64,000 bases of DNA from Pogonophryne albipinna. Taxonomy: Eukaryota > Chordata > Actinopteri > Perciformes > Artedidraconidae. The position numbers were made by a program, and so were the translations under genes. Each line of letters starts with the position of its first letter. Position 1 is the stretch's first letter. This document shows positions 45,128 to 53,880 of the stretch, piece by piece. The DNA is taken from contig CM053256.1 of NCBI GenBank assembly GCA_028583405.1, positions 22,293,325-22,357,324 on the forward strand, in the 5' to 3' direction. Under the pieces are notes generated by a model that made no database searches, was not told where the DNA came from, and saw only the letters and a program-made list of their open reading frames with translations.

Positions 45128-46228
45128 ATGGACCCAGCAGACTCAGTCCTTTTGATGCTACAGTCGGAACGTCTTGGGTACTCTCTGGAGTACATTTTTT
45201 ATACGTGGAATGGCGCCTCATCTAGACGGGGTAGAGAGGCGGCGTTGAAGGAGGCACGTCAGGAGGTTGCACGCAAACTCTGGCTCTGGAGCTTCTTGCC
45301 GGAGTGGCTTAAGGATTTTACAAGTAGCCCTGAGTGCCAGCCTCAAGCCTCAAACCCCTTCTTGGGATCCTGCCTTGCCTTAGGAGGTCCACGGAGCCTC
45401 CAAAAGATCTCTAGGAGACGCAAGGCCAGGATTCCAGCCGTGGCCCCAGGAGCCATGGTTCCAGCCCCAGTTCTGGCCCCAGCAGCCAAGGTTCCGGCTC
45501 CAGAACCGGCCCACAAGGCCATGGATCCGTGCACCAGTACCGGCCCACACAGCCATGCTTCCGTGCTCCATTACCTGGCTTACATAGCCAGGGTCCAGGC
45601 TTCTGCTCCGTGCTCAACAGCCATGGTTCCGGCTCCAGTGCCGGCCCCAGCAGCCATGGTCCCTGCTCCAGTACCGGTCCACACAGCCATGGTTCCGTGC
45701 TCCAGTGCCGGCCCACACAGCCATGGTACCGTGCTCCAGTACCATCCCACACAGCCATGGTTCCGTGTTCCGGTTGCTTGCCCAGCAGCCATGGTTCCGG
45801 CTCCAGTGCCGGCCCCAGCAGCCATGGTCCCTGCTCCAGTACCGGTCCACACAGCCATGGTTCCGTGCTCCAGTGCCGGCCCACACAGCCATGGTACCGT
45901 GCTCCAGTACCATCCCACACAGCCATGGTTCCGTGTTCCGGTTGCTTGCCCAGCAGCCATGGTTCCGGCTCCAGTGCCGGCCCCAGCAGCCATGGTCCCT
46001 GCTCCAGTACCGGTCCACACAGCCATGGTTCCGTGCTCCAGTGCCGGCCCACACAGCCATGGTACCGTGCTCCAGTACCATCCCACACAGCCATGGTTCC
46101 GTGTTCCGGTTGCTTGCCCAGCAGCCATGGTTCCGGCTCCAGTGCCGGCCCCAGCAGCCATGGTCCCTGCTCCAGTACCGGTCCACACAGCCATGTTTCC
46201 TGTCAAGAACTGGCCCACTCAGCCATGA
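45128..46228 (+). CDS. Repeat-rich ORF of the LTR element, N-terminal part
   Basis: The ATG lies 16 bases after the LTR. Residues 1-65 (MDPADSVLLMLQSERLGYSL, then REAALKEARQEVARKLW) are a unique, helical-looking segment. From about residue 95 the protein becomes Pro/Ala/Val-rich, with VPAPVPAPAAM-type motifs, and passes through three 168-bp units. It stops at 46226-46228, but the same motif (VPAPEPAHTAM) continues at once in another frame to 47502, so a one-base indel near 46200 has broken the gene. No gag, pol or env domain is recognisable. Low-complexity Pro-rich sequence could be a structural protein; function unknown. Confidence 0.6.
   Translation: MDPADSVLLMLQSERLGYSLEYIFYTWNGASSRRGREAALKEARQEVARKLWLWSFLPEWLKDFTSSPECQPQASNPFLGSCLALGGPRSLQKISRRRKARIPAVAPGAMVPAPVLAPAAKVPAPEPAHKAMDPCTSTGPHSHASVLHYLAYIARVQASAPCSTAMVPAPVPAPAAMVPAPVPVHTAMVPCSSAGPHSHGTVLQYHPTQPWFRVPVACPAAMVPAPVPAPAAMVPAPVPVHTAMVPCSSAGPHSHGTVLQYHPTQPWFRVPVACPAAMVPAPVPAPAAMVPAPVPVHTAMVPCSSAGPHSHGTVLQYHPTQPWFRVPVACPAAMVPAPVPAPAAMVPAPVPVHTAMFPVKNWPTQP
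45605..46200 (+). repeat. 168-bp tandem repeat, three units plus a partial
   Basis: The landmark CGGTTGCTTG occurs at 45771, 45939 and 46107, exactly 168 bases apart, and the units are nearly identical. Each unit consists of five sub-units of 34, 34, 34, 33 and 33 bases, all variants of CCAGTGCCGGCCCCAGCAGC + CATGGTTCCGGCT. Three one-base-longer sub-units add up to a multiple of three, so the frame rotates inside each unit and returns. Confidence 0.92.
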
Positions 46229-46509
46229 TCCAGGCTTCAGTTCCGGTTCCCACAGCCATGGTTCCGGCTCCAGAACCGGCCCATGCAGCCATGGTCCCTG
46301 CTCCAGAACCGGCCCATACAGCCATGGTTCCGGCCCCAGTTCCTGCCATGGTTCCGGCTCAAGTACCGGGCCCAGCAGCCATGGTCCCGACTCCAGCTCC
46401 TCGTCACCTGTTGACTCTTCAGCCGACGCCAGCTCCCCGTGTCCTGTCGGCGTACCGGCCGACGCCAGCTCCCCGTGTCCTGTCGGCGTACCGACCGCCT
46501 CAAATCACC

Positions 46510-46886
46510 TCTCCAGTTCCCTCTCAAGTCCCCTCTCAAGTCTCCTCTCGAGTCATCTCTCAAGTCTCCTCTCCAGTTCCCTCTCAAGTCTCCTCTCGAG
46601 TCCCCTCTCGAGTCCCCTCTCGAGTCCCCTTTCAAGTCACCTCTCAAGTCATCTCTCAGTTTCCCCCTCGAATCCCCACTCAAGTTTCCTCTCAAGTCAC
46701 CTCTCGAGTTCCCTCTCGAGTCTCCTCTCGAGTCCCTTCTCAAGTCATCTCTCGAGAGCCATCTCAAGTCACCTCTCAAGTCTCCTGTCAAGTCACCTCT
46801 CAAGTTACCTCTCGAGTTCCCTTTCATGTCATCTCTCGAGTGCCCTCTCAAGTCACCTCTCGAGTTCCCTCTCAAGTCCCTACCCA
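46510..46886 (+). repeat. 12-bp minisatellite, about 31 units
   Basis: TCTCAAGTCCCC/TCTCGAGTCTCC-type units follow each other at 12-base steps with substitutions but without visible indels, keeping the four-codon phase. Confidence 0.9.
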
Positions 46887-46897
46887 ATGTCCTGGTC

Positions 46898-47345
46898 CGT
46901 TGGACGTTCCGCTGGGGGTCCTGCCAACCCTATGTCCTGTGCCGTTGGAGGCCCCGCCGACTACTCTTCTGCCGGGGGTCCTGCCAACCCTATGCCCTGT
47001 GCCGTTGGAGGCCCCGCCGACTGCTCTTCTGCTGGGGGTCCTGCCAATCCTATGTTCTGTGCCGTTGGAGGCCCCGCCGACTGCTCTTCTGCCGGGGGTC
47101 CTGCCAATCCTATGTTCTGTGCCGTTGGAGACCCCGCCGACTACTCTTCTGCCAGGGGTCCTGCCAACCCTATGTTCTGTGCCGTTGGAGGCCCCGCCGA
47201 CTACTCTTCTGCCGGGGGTCCTGCCAATCCTATGTTCTGTGCCGTTGGAGACCCCGCCGACTCCTCTTCTGCAGGGGGTCCTGCCAGCCCTATGTCCTGT
47301 CCCGTTGGGGATCCCGCCGACTGCTCTTCTGCTGGGGGTCTTAAC
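46898..47345 (+). repeat. 60-bp tandem repeat, seven units
   Basis: CTATGTCCTGTGCCGTTGGA recurs at 46931 and then every 60 bases, with GCCCCGCCGACTACTCTTCT in each unit. Steps are exactly 60 over seven units. Confidence 0.95.
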
Positions 47346-47498
47346 AACCCTATGTCCTGTTCCGTCCAGGGTCTCGTCTGCGCCTGGCCCGCCGGGGGTT
47401 CCGCTGGCTCCTGCCCGTCCTTGTGCCCGGCCTCCTGAGTTCCCAGCGGCTTTCGCCCTAGAGTCTGGTCTCCTGAGTTCCCAGCCGAGGACCCCACC

Positions 47499-47774
47499 AT
47501 GAACTCTGCCTTGCCCCCGGGCCGTTCGCCCGAGGACTCCGCCATGGACTCTGCCTTGCCCCCGGGCCGTCCGCCCGAGAACTCCACCATGGACTCTGCC
47601 TTGCCCCCGGGTCGTCTGCCCGAGAACTCCATCATGGACTCTGCCTTGCCCCTGGGTCGTCCGCCCGAGAACTCCATCATGGACTGTGCTTTGCCTCTGG
47701 GTTATCGTTCCGGAACCCCTCCACCCACCCTTTTTGAATTTTTTTTTTTTGGACGTCTGGAATCCGTCCCTTGA
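47499..47774 (+). CDS. Last ORF segment of the LTR element with 45-bp repeats
   Basis: The frame opens with an ATG that overlaps the preceding stop as ATGA (47499-47502) and reads MNSALPPGRSPEDSAMDSAL and further 15-residue repeats (MDSALPPGRPPENST). There are five copies of 45 bases, each starting with ATG in a CCATGG-like context. After about 70 residues it leaves the repeats and ends at 47774. It may be the C-terminus of the same protein after another frameshift, or a separately started product. I cannot tell which. Confidence 0.45.
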   Translation: MNSALPPGRSPEDSAMDSALPPGRPPENSTMDSALPPGRLPENSIMDSALPLGRPPENSIMDCALPLGYRSGTPPPTLFEFFFFGRLESVP

Positions 47775-47786
47775 GGGGACACAGGG

Positions 47787-48317
47787 AGTTTTGTGTGTCT
47801 GTTAGTGGGTGTTTTTCTGTTCTCCTTGTCATGTTTTCCTCCCTGTGTATTGTCTGGTCTTTCTCCCCGTGTTTTCCTGTCTGTCGTTAGTTTCCCTGGT
47901 GTATCTAATTTCCTGATTGTTTTCACCTGTCATTCCTTCTGTGTCTCCTGTGCTCATCAGCGTCAGTCCCGCCCCTGATTGTTCCCACCTGTGTCTTATT
48001 GTCATGTTTAAATTCCCCTGTCTCCCAGTGTTCAGTGTCAGTTCGTTTTTGTCTATTGCCATGGTCAGATCTTTGCTCTTGTCTCTTGCCACAGTCAGGT
48101 ATTTGCTCTCTTTGAGCTATTGTAAAGTTTTGTTCCTCACCACGTGAGCGATTTTCATTTTGTTCTTATTTTTGTCATCTCAGCTAGAGATTCAATAGTG
48201 ACTTTTTTTGTTCATCTTGCCTGTTTTTGGAATAATAAAATATCTTACCAATACTTTACCTCTGTCTCCCGGGTCATGCAATTGGGTCCTACCTCCTAAG
48301 TGCCTGATTTCTTAACA
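47787..48317 (+). repeat. 3' LTR
   Basis: A copy of 44579-45111 starting AGTTTTGTGTGTCTG and ending TTCTTAACA. It is preceded by GAGGGGACACAGGGAG, a possible polypurine tract. AATAAA lies at 48234-48239. Confidence 0.85.
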
Positions 48318-50028
48318 GAATGCAGGGCTGCAGAGGAGGTAGGGTTGATCCTGAGGTACAGTTGGGTGTCATCAGCGTAACAATGGAATGATACTCCATG
48401 TCGGCTGATGATAGAGCCAAGGGGGAGCATGTAGAGTGTGAAAAGGGTGGGGCCGAGAACTGATCCTTGAGGGACACCACAGGTGACGTTGTGGGTACCC
48501 GACTCTGCCTCACCCAAGGAGACGTACTCTGTTCTCCCGGTGAGGTATGATCTGAACCAGTCAAGGGGAGAGTCAGAGAGTCCGATGGTGGAGTGCAGAC
48601 GATGGAGGAGGATGCCGTGATCAACGGTGTTGAAAGCTGCAGTGAGATCGAGGAGGATGAGGAGAGAGGGAGAGCGAGCATCAGCCGTCATCAGCAGGTC
48701 GTTGGTGACCAGGGCAGTTGCTGTGCTGTGGCCTGAGCGGAAACCAAACTGAAACTTCTCAAATAAGTTGTTGGAGTTTAGATGGTCCTGGAGCTGAGCA
48801 GCAACTAGTTTTTCCAGCACCTTTGATAGAAATGGGAGGTTGGAAATGGGTCTGTAGTTGGCCAGGACTCCTGGGTCAAGGGAGGGTTTTTTGAGACGAG
48901 GTTTGATGACAGCGGTTTTTAGGGCAGAGTGGACATGGTCAGCCTGGAGAGAGAGGTTTACGATCTCAGTGATCATGGGGCTCATGTTACAGATGTAATA
49001 TTTGACCAGAGCTGACGGAAGGGGGTCCAGGACACAGGTGTAGGGCTTCATCCTCCCAACGATGCCCTCAACCTCTCGCTGAGAGATGTCCGTGAAACAG
49101 CGAAGAGGCTGGGTTGTCCCAGGCTGTGGGTCAGCAGTTGGAACTGGAGGTGCAGAGGGGCTAGAGAGGAGGGAGCGGATGGTGTCAACTTTGTTTTTGA
49201 AGAAGGCGGCGAAGTTGCTACACTGCTTCTCAGTGGAGTTGGAGTGTAGAGGACTTTGGGGTTTGAGGAGGTGGTTTATGGTGGAGAAGAGTTGCTTGGA
49301 GTTTCCAGTACTGTTGAGTAGTACTGGGACCGTGCATCTCTGAGGGACTGTGCGTAGGCCTTCTGGTGTTCACGATAGGCTAACCGGTGAACAGTGAGTC
49401 CTGAGGTCTTGAGCCGCCGCTCAAGGACACGCCCAGCTGTCTTCATTCTCCGCAGCTCGCCGGTGTACCAAGGGGCTGAGCGCGAGAAGGTGACCATCCT
49501 GGTGTTGAGGGGGGCGTGCAGATCAAGGAGACTGTTAAGGGACTGGTTGTAATATTCCACTGACTCATTTCCTGATGAGAAGTTGGCGGAATGCTGCAGG
49601 TCCAGGGTCATGGTGTCCGGGTTGATGTTCCTCAGGTTCCTGAAGCGGAGTTGGCGTTTGGGCTTGCTGAGTGGGGACATAAAGACAGCTCCATAGAGAT
49701 GGTCTTGTGGTCAGACACCCCCAGGTCATACACTAGCAGATTGCTGATGGGGGCGGAGTTTGTGATGACCAGGTTGAGCGTGTGGCCCTTGGCGTGTGTG
49801 GGGACATCAACATGCTATGTGAAATTGAGGCAGTCCAGAAGTAGCAGAAACTCAGTGGCAAAGTGGCAGTCGACGTGAATATTAATATCTCCAAGTATGA
49901 TAATATTGGCCGAGGTTGTGCATAGCGTAGTGAGAAGGTCTTGTATCTCTGGGATGAAAGCTGAATTGGGTTTGGGTGGACGGTAGATCAGGGGGAAGGG
50001 GGGTTTACATTTATGCAAGGCATTCAAA
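48315..50028 (-). pseudogene. LINE ORF2: endonuclease and reverse transcriptase (CR1/L2/Rex1 type)
   Basis: Minus-strand frames in order: an endonuclease part with NIIILGDINIHVDCHFATEF (about 49815-50027, the GD-N-H core of AP-endonucleases) and a later SDHKT motif; a linker with SAPWYTGELRRMKTAGRVLE (49276-49680); and the RT (48296-49051) with NYRPISNLPFLSKVLEKLVA, FGFRSGHSTATAL, LLDLTAAFNTVDHGILLHRL, GVPQGSVLGPTLF and the catalytic YADDTQLYL. The YADD motif and the block order are those of CR1-superfamily LINEs. Frameshifts separate the three parts and the 5' end is truncated near 50028. An LTR element splits the protein just after the RT core; the rest lies at 43585-44553. Confidence 0.88.
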
Positions 50029-53000
50029 AGAGAACAACCGTTAATATTATGATGATGACTAGATATAACGTGTTAATTACTGCATTTTGCTGAAGGGTTG
50101 CTGCTTCAGTAGGTGCTTCTTTTTTTTACTTTAGGACCGGGCCAAGGATTTATCCCATTACAGTGCTAAAAAACTGCTTGGTGAATGTAATAATAAAATG
50201 TAGTAAAGCATTTATTTTGATGAATTGGAAGTGAACATTTGTTTGGATATGAATGAACTGAACATGACAAATACGTTTACCATCCAGGATGCCAGTTTGA
50301 TTTCACAATACCTGCTTCTAGTCTGTCCTTATTTAGTTAGAACAGTACAGCATACTGAAAAATCACTTGCTGATACATTTTTGGGGAAAAACCAGAGCAC
50401 ATCTTTTCCAAATGATGAAATTGAGAGTGAGCTGGTATCCTCATATTATTTATTATATTGAAGAACTTCAATCTCACGCAGAGAGCTCTTGGATGAATCC
50501 ACATTGGTGTCATCTTAGCTCAGCTCAGATCTATATGAAGCGCTGCGATCCAACCTGTTGAGAGGCTCATGTCGAAAGCTGAGTCCCAACAATTTGTTCC
50601 CTAATTCGACACTCTACAGATACATTCGGGGCTGTTTCACACATAGCCAGACGGACAAGCAGGGACACGTCATCAAGACAGAAAAGGAGAACAAAACCAG
50701 GTGAAATGAATTGAAGAATTGCATGTTGGTGTAATGACTCTATCTTCTGTAATAGCCTTTGGTGGACGGTCAAGGACAATATAGAGGGGAGATTACAAAG
50801 GCTGTGTTTATGGGTCAAATACTCATTTCATAAAAGCCCTGTGAAACATGATAGGTCAAATACAGGTCTAAATGCCTTTTCCAGTTTTCCTATTTTCCCA
50901 TTTCAACATATCCGTCTGGTGTCCGCGCTCTCTCGCCTCTGTAATGGAAAACTATTGCAGAAGCATTTCTCCGTCAGCAAGGGGTCAAGGGGTCATCACT
51001 GATGTCACTCTCAAAGTAACCAGTGGCAAATAGGTCTTGACATGTGCTCTCCAACGAGAGAATGAGACCGGACAGCTCCTCCGGCTCTCCGACTGATAAG
51101 CCATAGAAAACAATATGTGAGGCTCCGAGGATCACAGACACTGCTCCTGCCTTTTGAGAGACTAATACCAACTGCTGCATTAGGGCACAAATAACTACTG
51201 CGTGATCCAATGGAGAGGCATGGTGTTTCTTTTCTTTTTTTATCTCCCACAATGCAGTTCAATAAAGTCAAAATGTGGCAGTTGGGCCTATGTCCATATT
51301 TTTTTTATATCTGGTTTATTGGTAGCCATATCATTACAAAAAGCATTACGAATACTTTGCATCACACCTGTTTTGACAGTTATATGGCACAACAAAAACC
51401 AAGTACTTCGAAGACAAACAAAATATATCCAAAAATATCCAAAACCAAACTTGACGGTCACACATTGATTAATTACTGCACGTGTTCAGAAACATTTAAA
51501 TAAATAAAAAGAACATCTAAAAGTTAATTTTGTGTTTTAAAGTAATGACAACGGAATTGTTTTACCCAATATTTATACAATTTCAAGTGTATATTAAACG
51601 TTAACAAATTAAAACATAATATTCCCAAATGTACATTGTTGACTTCTTTCCCATTGGTCATATTCCCAGGCATCAATTGCTGGTTCCAGACATAATTTTT
51701 TTTAATTTATTTATCATTGTAATTTATTATTTGCAGGACAAAACAACTGGGAGGAATGGTATTGTTTCAACTTTGAGTTCACCTTGATCATCTTTTAAGG
51801 AATATGTAGATTTTTCCATTGTATATATATTTTTTTATTGATACAATATATCTTTCCAGTTTTTCACAAAATACATCAGTATTAGAAAGGAAGTGAAGAT
51901 ATCACATCTCAGATTTTACCACATACAAGTCATCCTCTTTCCTCCTCCTCCCATCTCCCTCCCATCTTTGTCTCAAGCGCAACAAATTCCTCTTGTTCAC
52001 TGTCACATGCATGTCGTGTAGTGTGTGATTTGCTATGCACACATCCCAGTCTTGAACAGATTTCTACGCCTGTTTGTTCCATACAGGCGTGCAGTGTGTC
52101 GCCATGCAGCGTGACCACTCACTCCCTGCCATGGCTTCCCATCTTCAATCTGCCAGTGCAGAAAAAATACTCCGGGATTGACATAAATTACAAAACGGAA
52201 ACATGGCAAGGGTCAAAATATAACATACACCTGATAGTTTAATGAGGGTTTTGCTTTCTTTACTCTATCACACCTCCTTTACCATCTCTATATCTCTGTT
52301 TGATTCTCCACTCCAGCAGTCGGAGAGGGGATGACTGAATGAGCAGGAGACTGGCGTTTTCTGATAGAGTTACACCCCACAAATGGAGTCAATCAAGGGG
52401 CCCGTTGAAAAAAAAAAATCATTTTCTGACAGATGTGTCAGCAAGATTGTCAGGCTTCCATGACAACAAATCCATAGCACTAAAAAGAAAAAAACAGAGT
52501 TGGCAGTTGGGAGGTAAAGAAGAGAAAAGGGCTAGGAGTTAAGGAGAATCGAGAACCCTGACAAAGTGTGAAACAGGAATCCTCAGAGTCAATCAGAGCA
52601 CTTACCTTTCAGCTGTCCATAACGCTATTTCATAGCAATTATTACCCCGACTGAGCAGGTGACAGGCTTGTGGGCCGATGACAGCGCCACGCAAACTCCC
52701 GGTAATCCCGAAATGATGGATTGGGAGGGAAGCCTTGCAGTGATTTGTGACAAAGTAACTGAACGTAGACTTCTGTACTTAGAAACATGAGAGCAGTTTG
52801 TCTTCATGCTTATGCATACACTCAGCACTTTGATTTGATGCATGGGTTTTTAGTCCGCCTCACCAATATAGGCTTAAACGGGGGGCGATCACCATTCAAG
52901 TCCTTAATTGAAAAATTGTTGTTGGGTGTCCATTTGGTGTTGTATTAATCAATACAAATGATGTGTTTGCTTATGAGAAAGATGGTGTTTTGCTTTATTA

Positions 53001-53539
53001 TAACATCTCAGCTTAGTTTCGATGATTTCTGAATTATTGGTTTGAAATCCAACCATTTTCAGTGATACAAATTAGTCGCTTTTCGGCGCCTCCCGCTTTT
53101 TTAACGCTGATTTGGGTGACTTGTGTAATTCGTGGAGAACCGAAGAGTTTTCGTTTTGGGAGGGGGGGGGGGTCCGTCAGTCCGACTGACGGACAACTTC
53201 TCACTTCAAAAAAGAAGAAGAAATCTAGACCGCAAAATAATTAAACAGACGAGTGCCTGTTTTTCCTGGCCAAGGACGTGTCTTCACGTGGTATATGTCT
53301 CGTCTGAAAGGAGTGTAGACTAGAGTGCTGACTAAAATGACTAAATGAAAAACAGGAATAAAATACTATATGACAGTAACAAAAAAGTTGTTAAAAATAA
53401 CAAGAATAGAGTTTAAAAGGGGAGTGATTTGTAAAATATCCAAAAAGAAGAATCTGCTTACAGTTCTGTTTCAAATGGGTGTTGAGAGATGTATCCATAG
53501 ATCTCTTCATTTTGCTCTCAAAGTGCACCAGATTGATGC
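50029..53539. other. Non-coding stretch
   Basis: No exon or complete element is supported. A perfect 23-bp palindrome (GTCCGTCAGTC-C-GACTGACGGAC) lies at 53173-53195 just after a G run. Confidence 0.4.
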
Positions 53540-53880
53540 TATTTAAAAAAAAATCTTCCCGGGAGAGCATGCCCCCGGACCCCCCTAGAGGAGGTTAGGT
53601 CCCCCCCCACTTAAATCATGTTCACATGGATAGGACACTAAATACATTTGCACACATGTTGTGTCCATATATTTCTGCCACAACCGTGCACGTGCATGCA
53701 TGCGCGAGTCATGGTAAGATTTCTGGATTAAGAGGTTGCTTTTTCTTTGCACAGCATGAAAGAAAGGCCAAATGAATGGGCTGTGATTTTAGTTTTTTTA
53801 AGCAGAGGTTGAGTTCAATCATTTGTACGGCCCTCGGAGGATGTTGTAAAAATTTAAAGGAAAAAGGTTCCCCACCCCTG
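53540..53880 (-). mobile_element. hAT terminal fragment
   Basis: The right end, inverted, reads CAGGGGTGGGGAACCTTTTT, a widely known hAT-Charlie-type terminus. Inside, CTTCCCGGGAGAGCATGCCC and a C-rich stretch match sequences often found in fish hAT elements. The left end is not identifiable, so no target duplication can be shown. Confidence 0.55.

Larger units (their letters stand above)
46229..47502 (+). pseudogene. Repeat-rich ORF of the LTR element, C-terminal part (shifted frame)
   Basis: In the frame of position 45529 the protein continues with VPAPEPAHAAMVPAPEPAHT, then PTPAPRVLSAYRP twice, then about 31 four-residue repeats of the S[QR]V[PS] type (46510-46886), then seven 20-residue repeats of the LEAPPTTLLPGVLPTLCPVP type (46898-47345), ending at TGA 47500-47502. 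The segment is continuous in one frame over more than 1.2 kb. The frame differs from that of the N-terminal part, so the original product is now split. Confidence 0.6.
44548..48317 (+). mobile_element. LTR-flanked element carrying only a repeat-rich ORF
   Basis: Direct repeats of about 530 bp (44579-45111 and 47787-48317) differ at roughly a dozen positions by eye. Between them is one ATG-initiated reading frame built from tandem repeats, with no protease, reverse transcriptase, integrase or zinc-knuckle motif. The whole lies inside a LINE ORF2 whose codons continue on both sides, so it is an insertion. The 5' repeat begins TGTCACG and both end TTAACA. The flanks seem to share only AC, so a clean 4-6-bp duplication is not seen. 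I read it as a non-autonomous LTR retrotransposon relying on another element's enzymes. Confidence 0.75.

Noticed and set aside
45343..46887. Minus-strand ORFs of up to 227 codons in the LTR element
   Set aside because: They are antisense shadows of the 168-bp and 12-bp repeats. The plus strand has the LTR-proximal ATG, the unique N-terminus and the AATAAA signals.
53559..53600. CCCGGG/GCATGC-rich phrase as a CpG island
   Set aside because: Only about 40 bases long and part of a hAT fragment.
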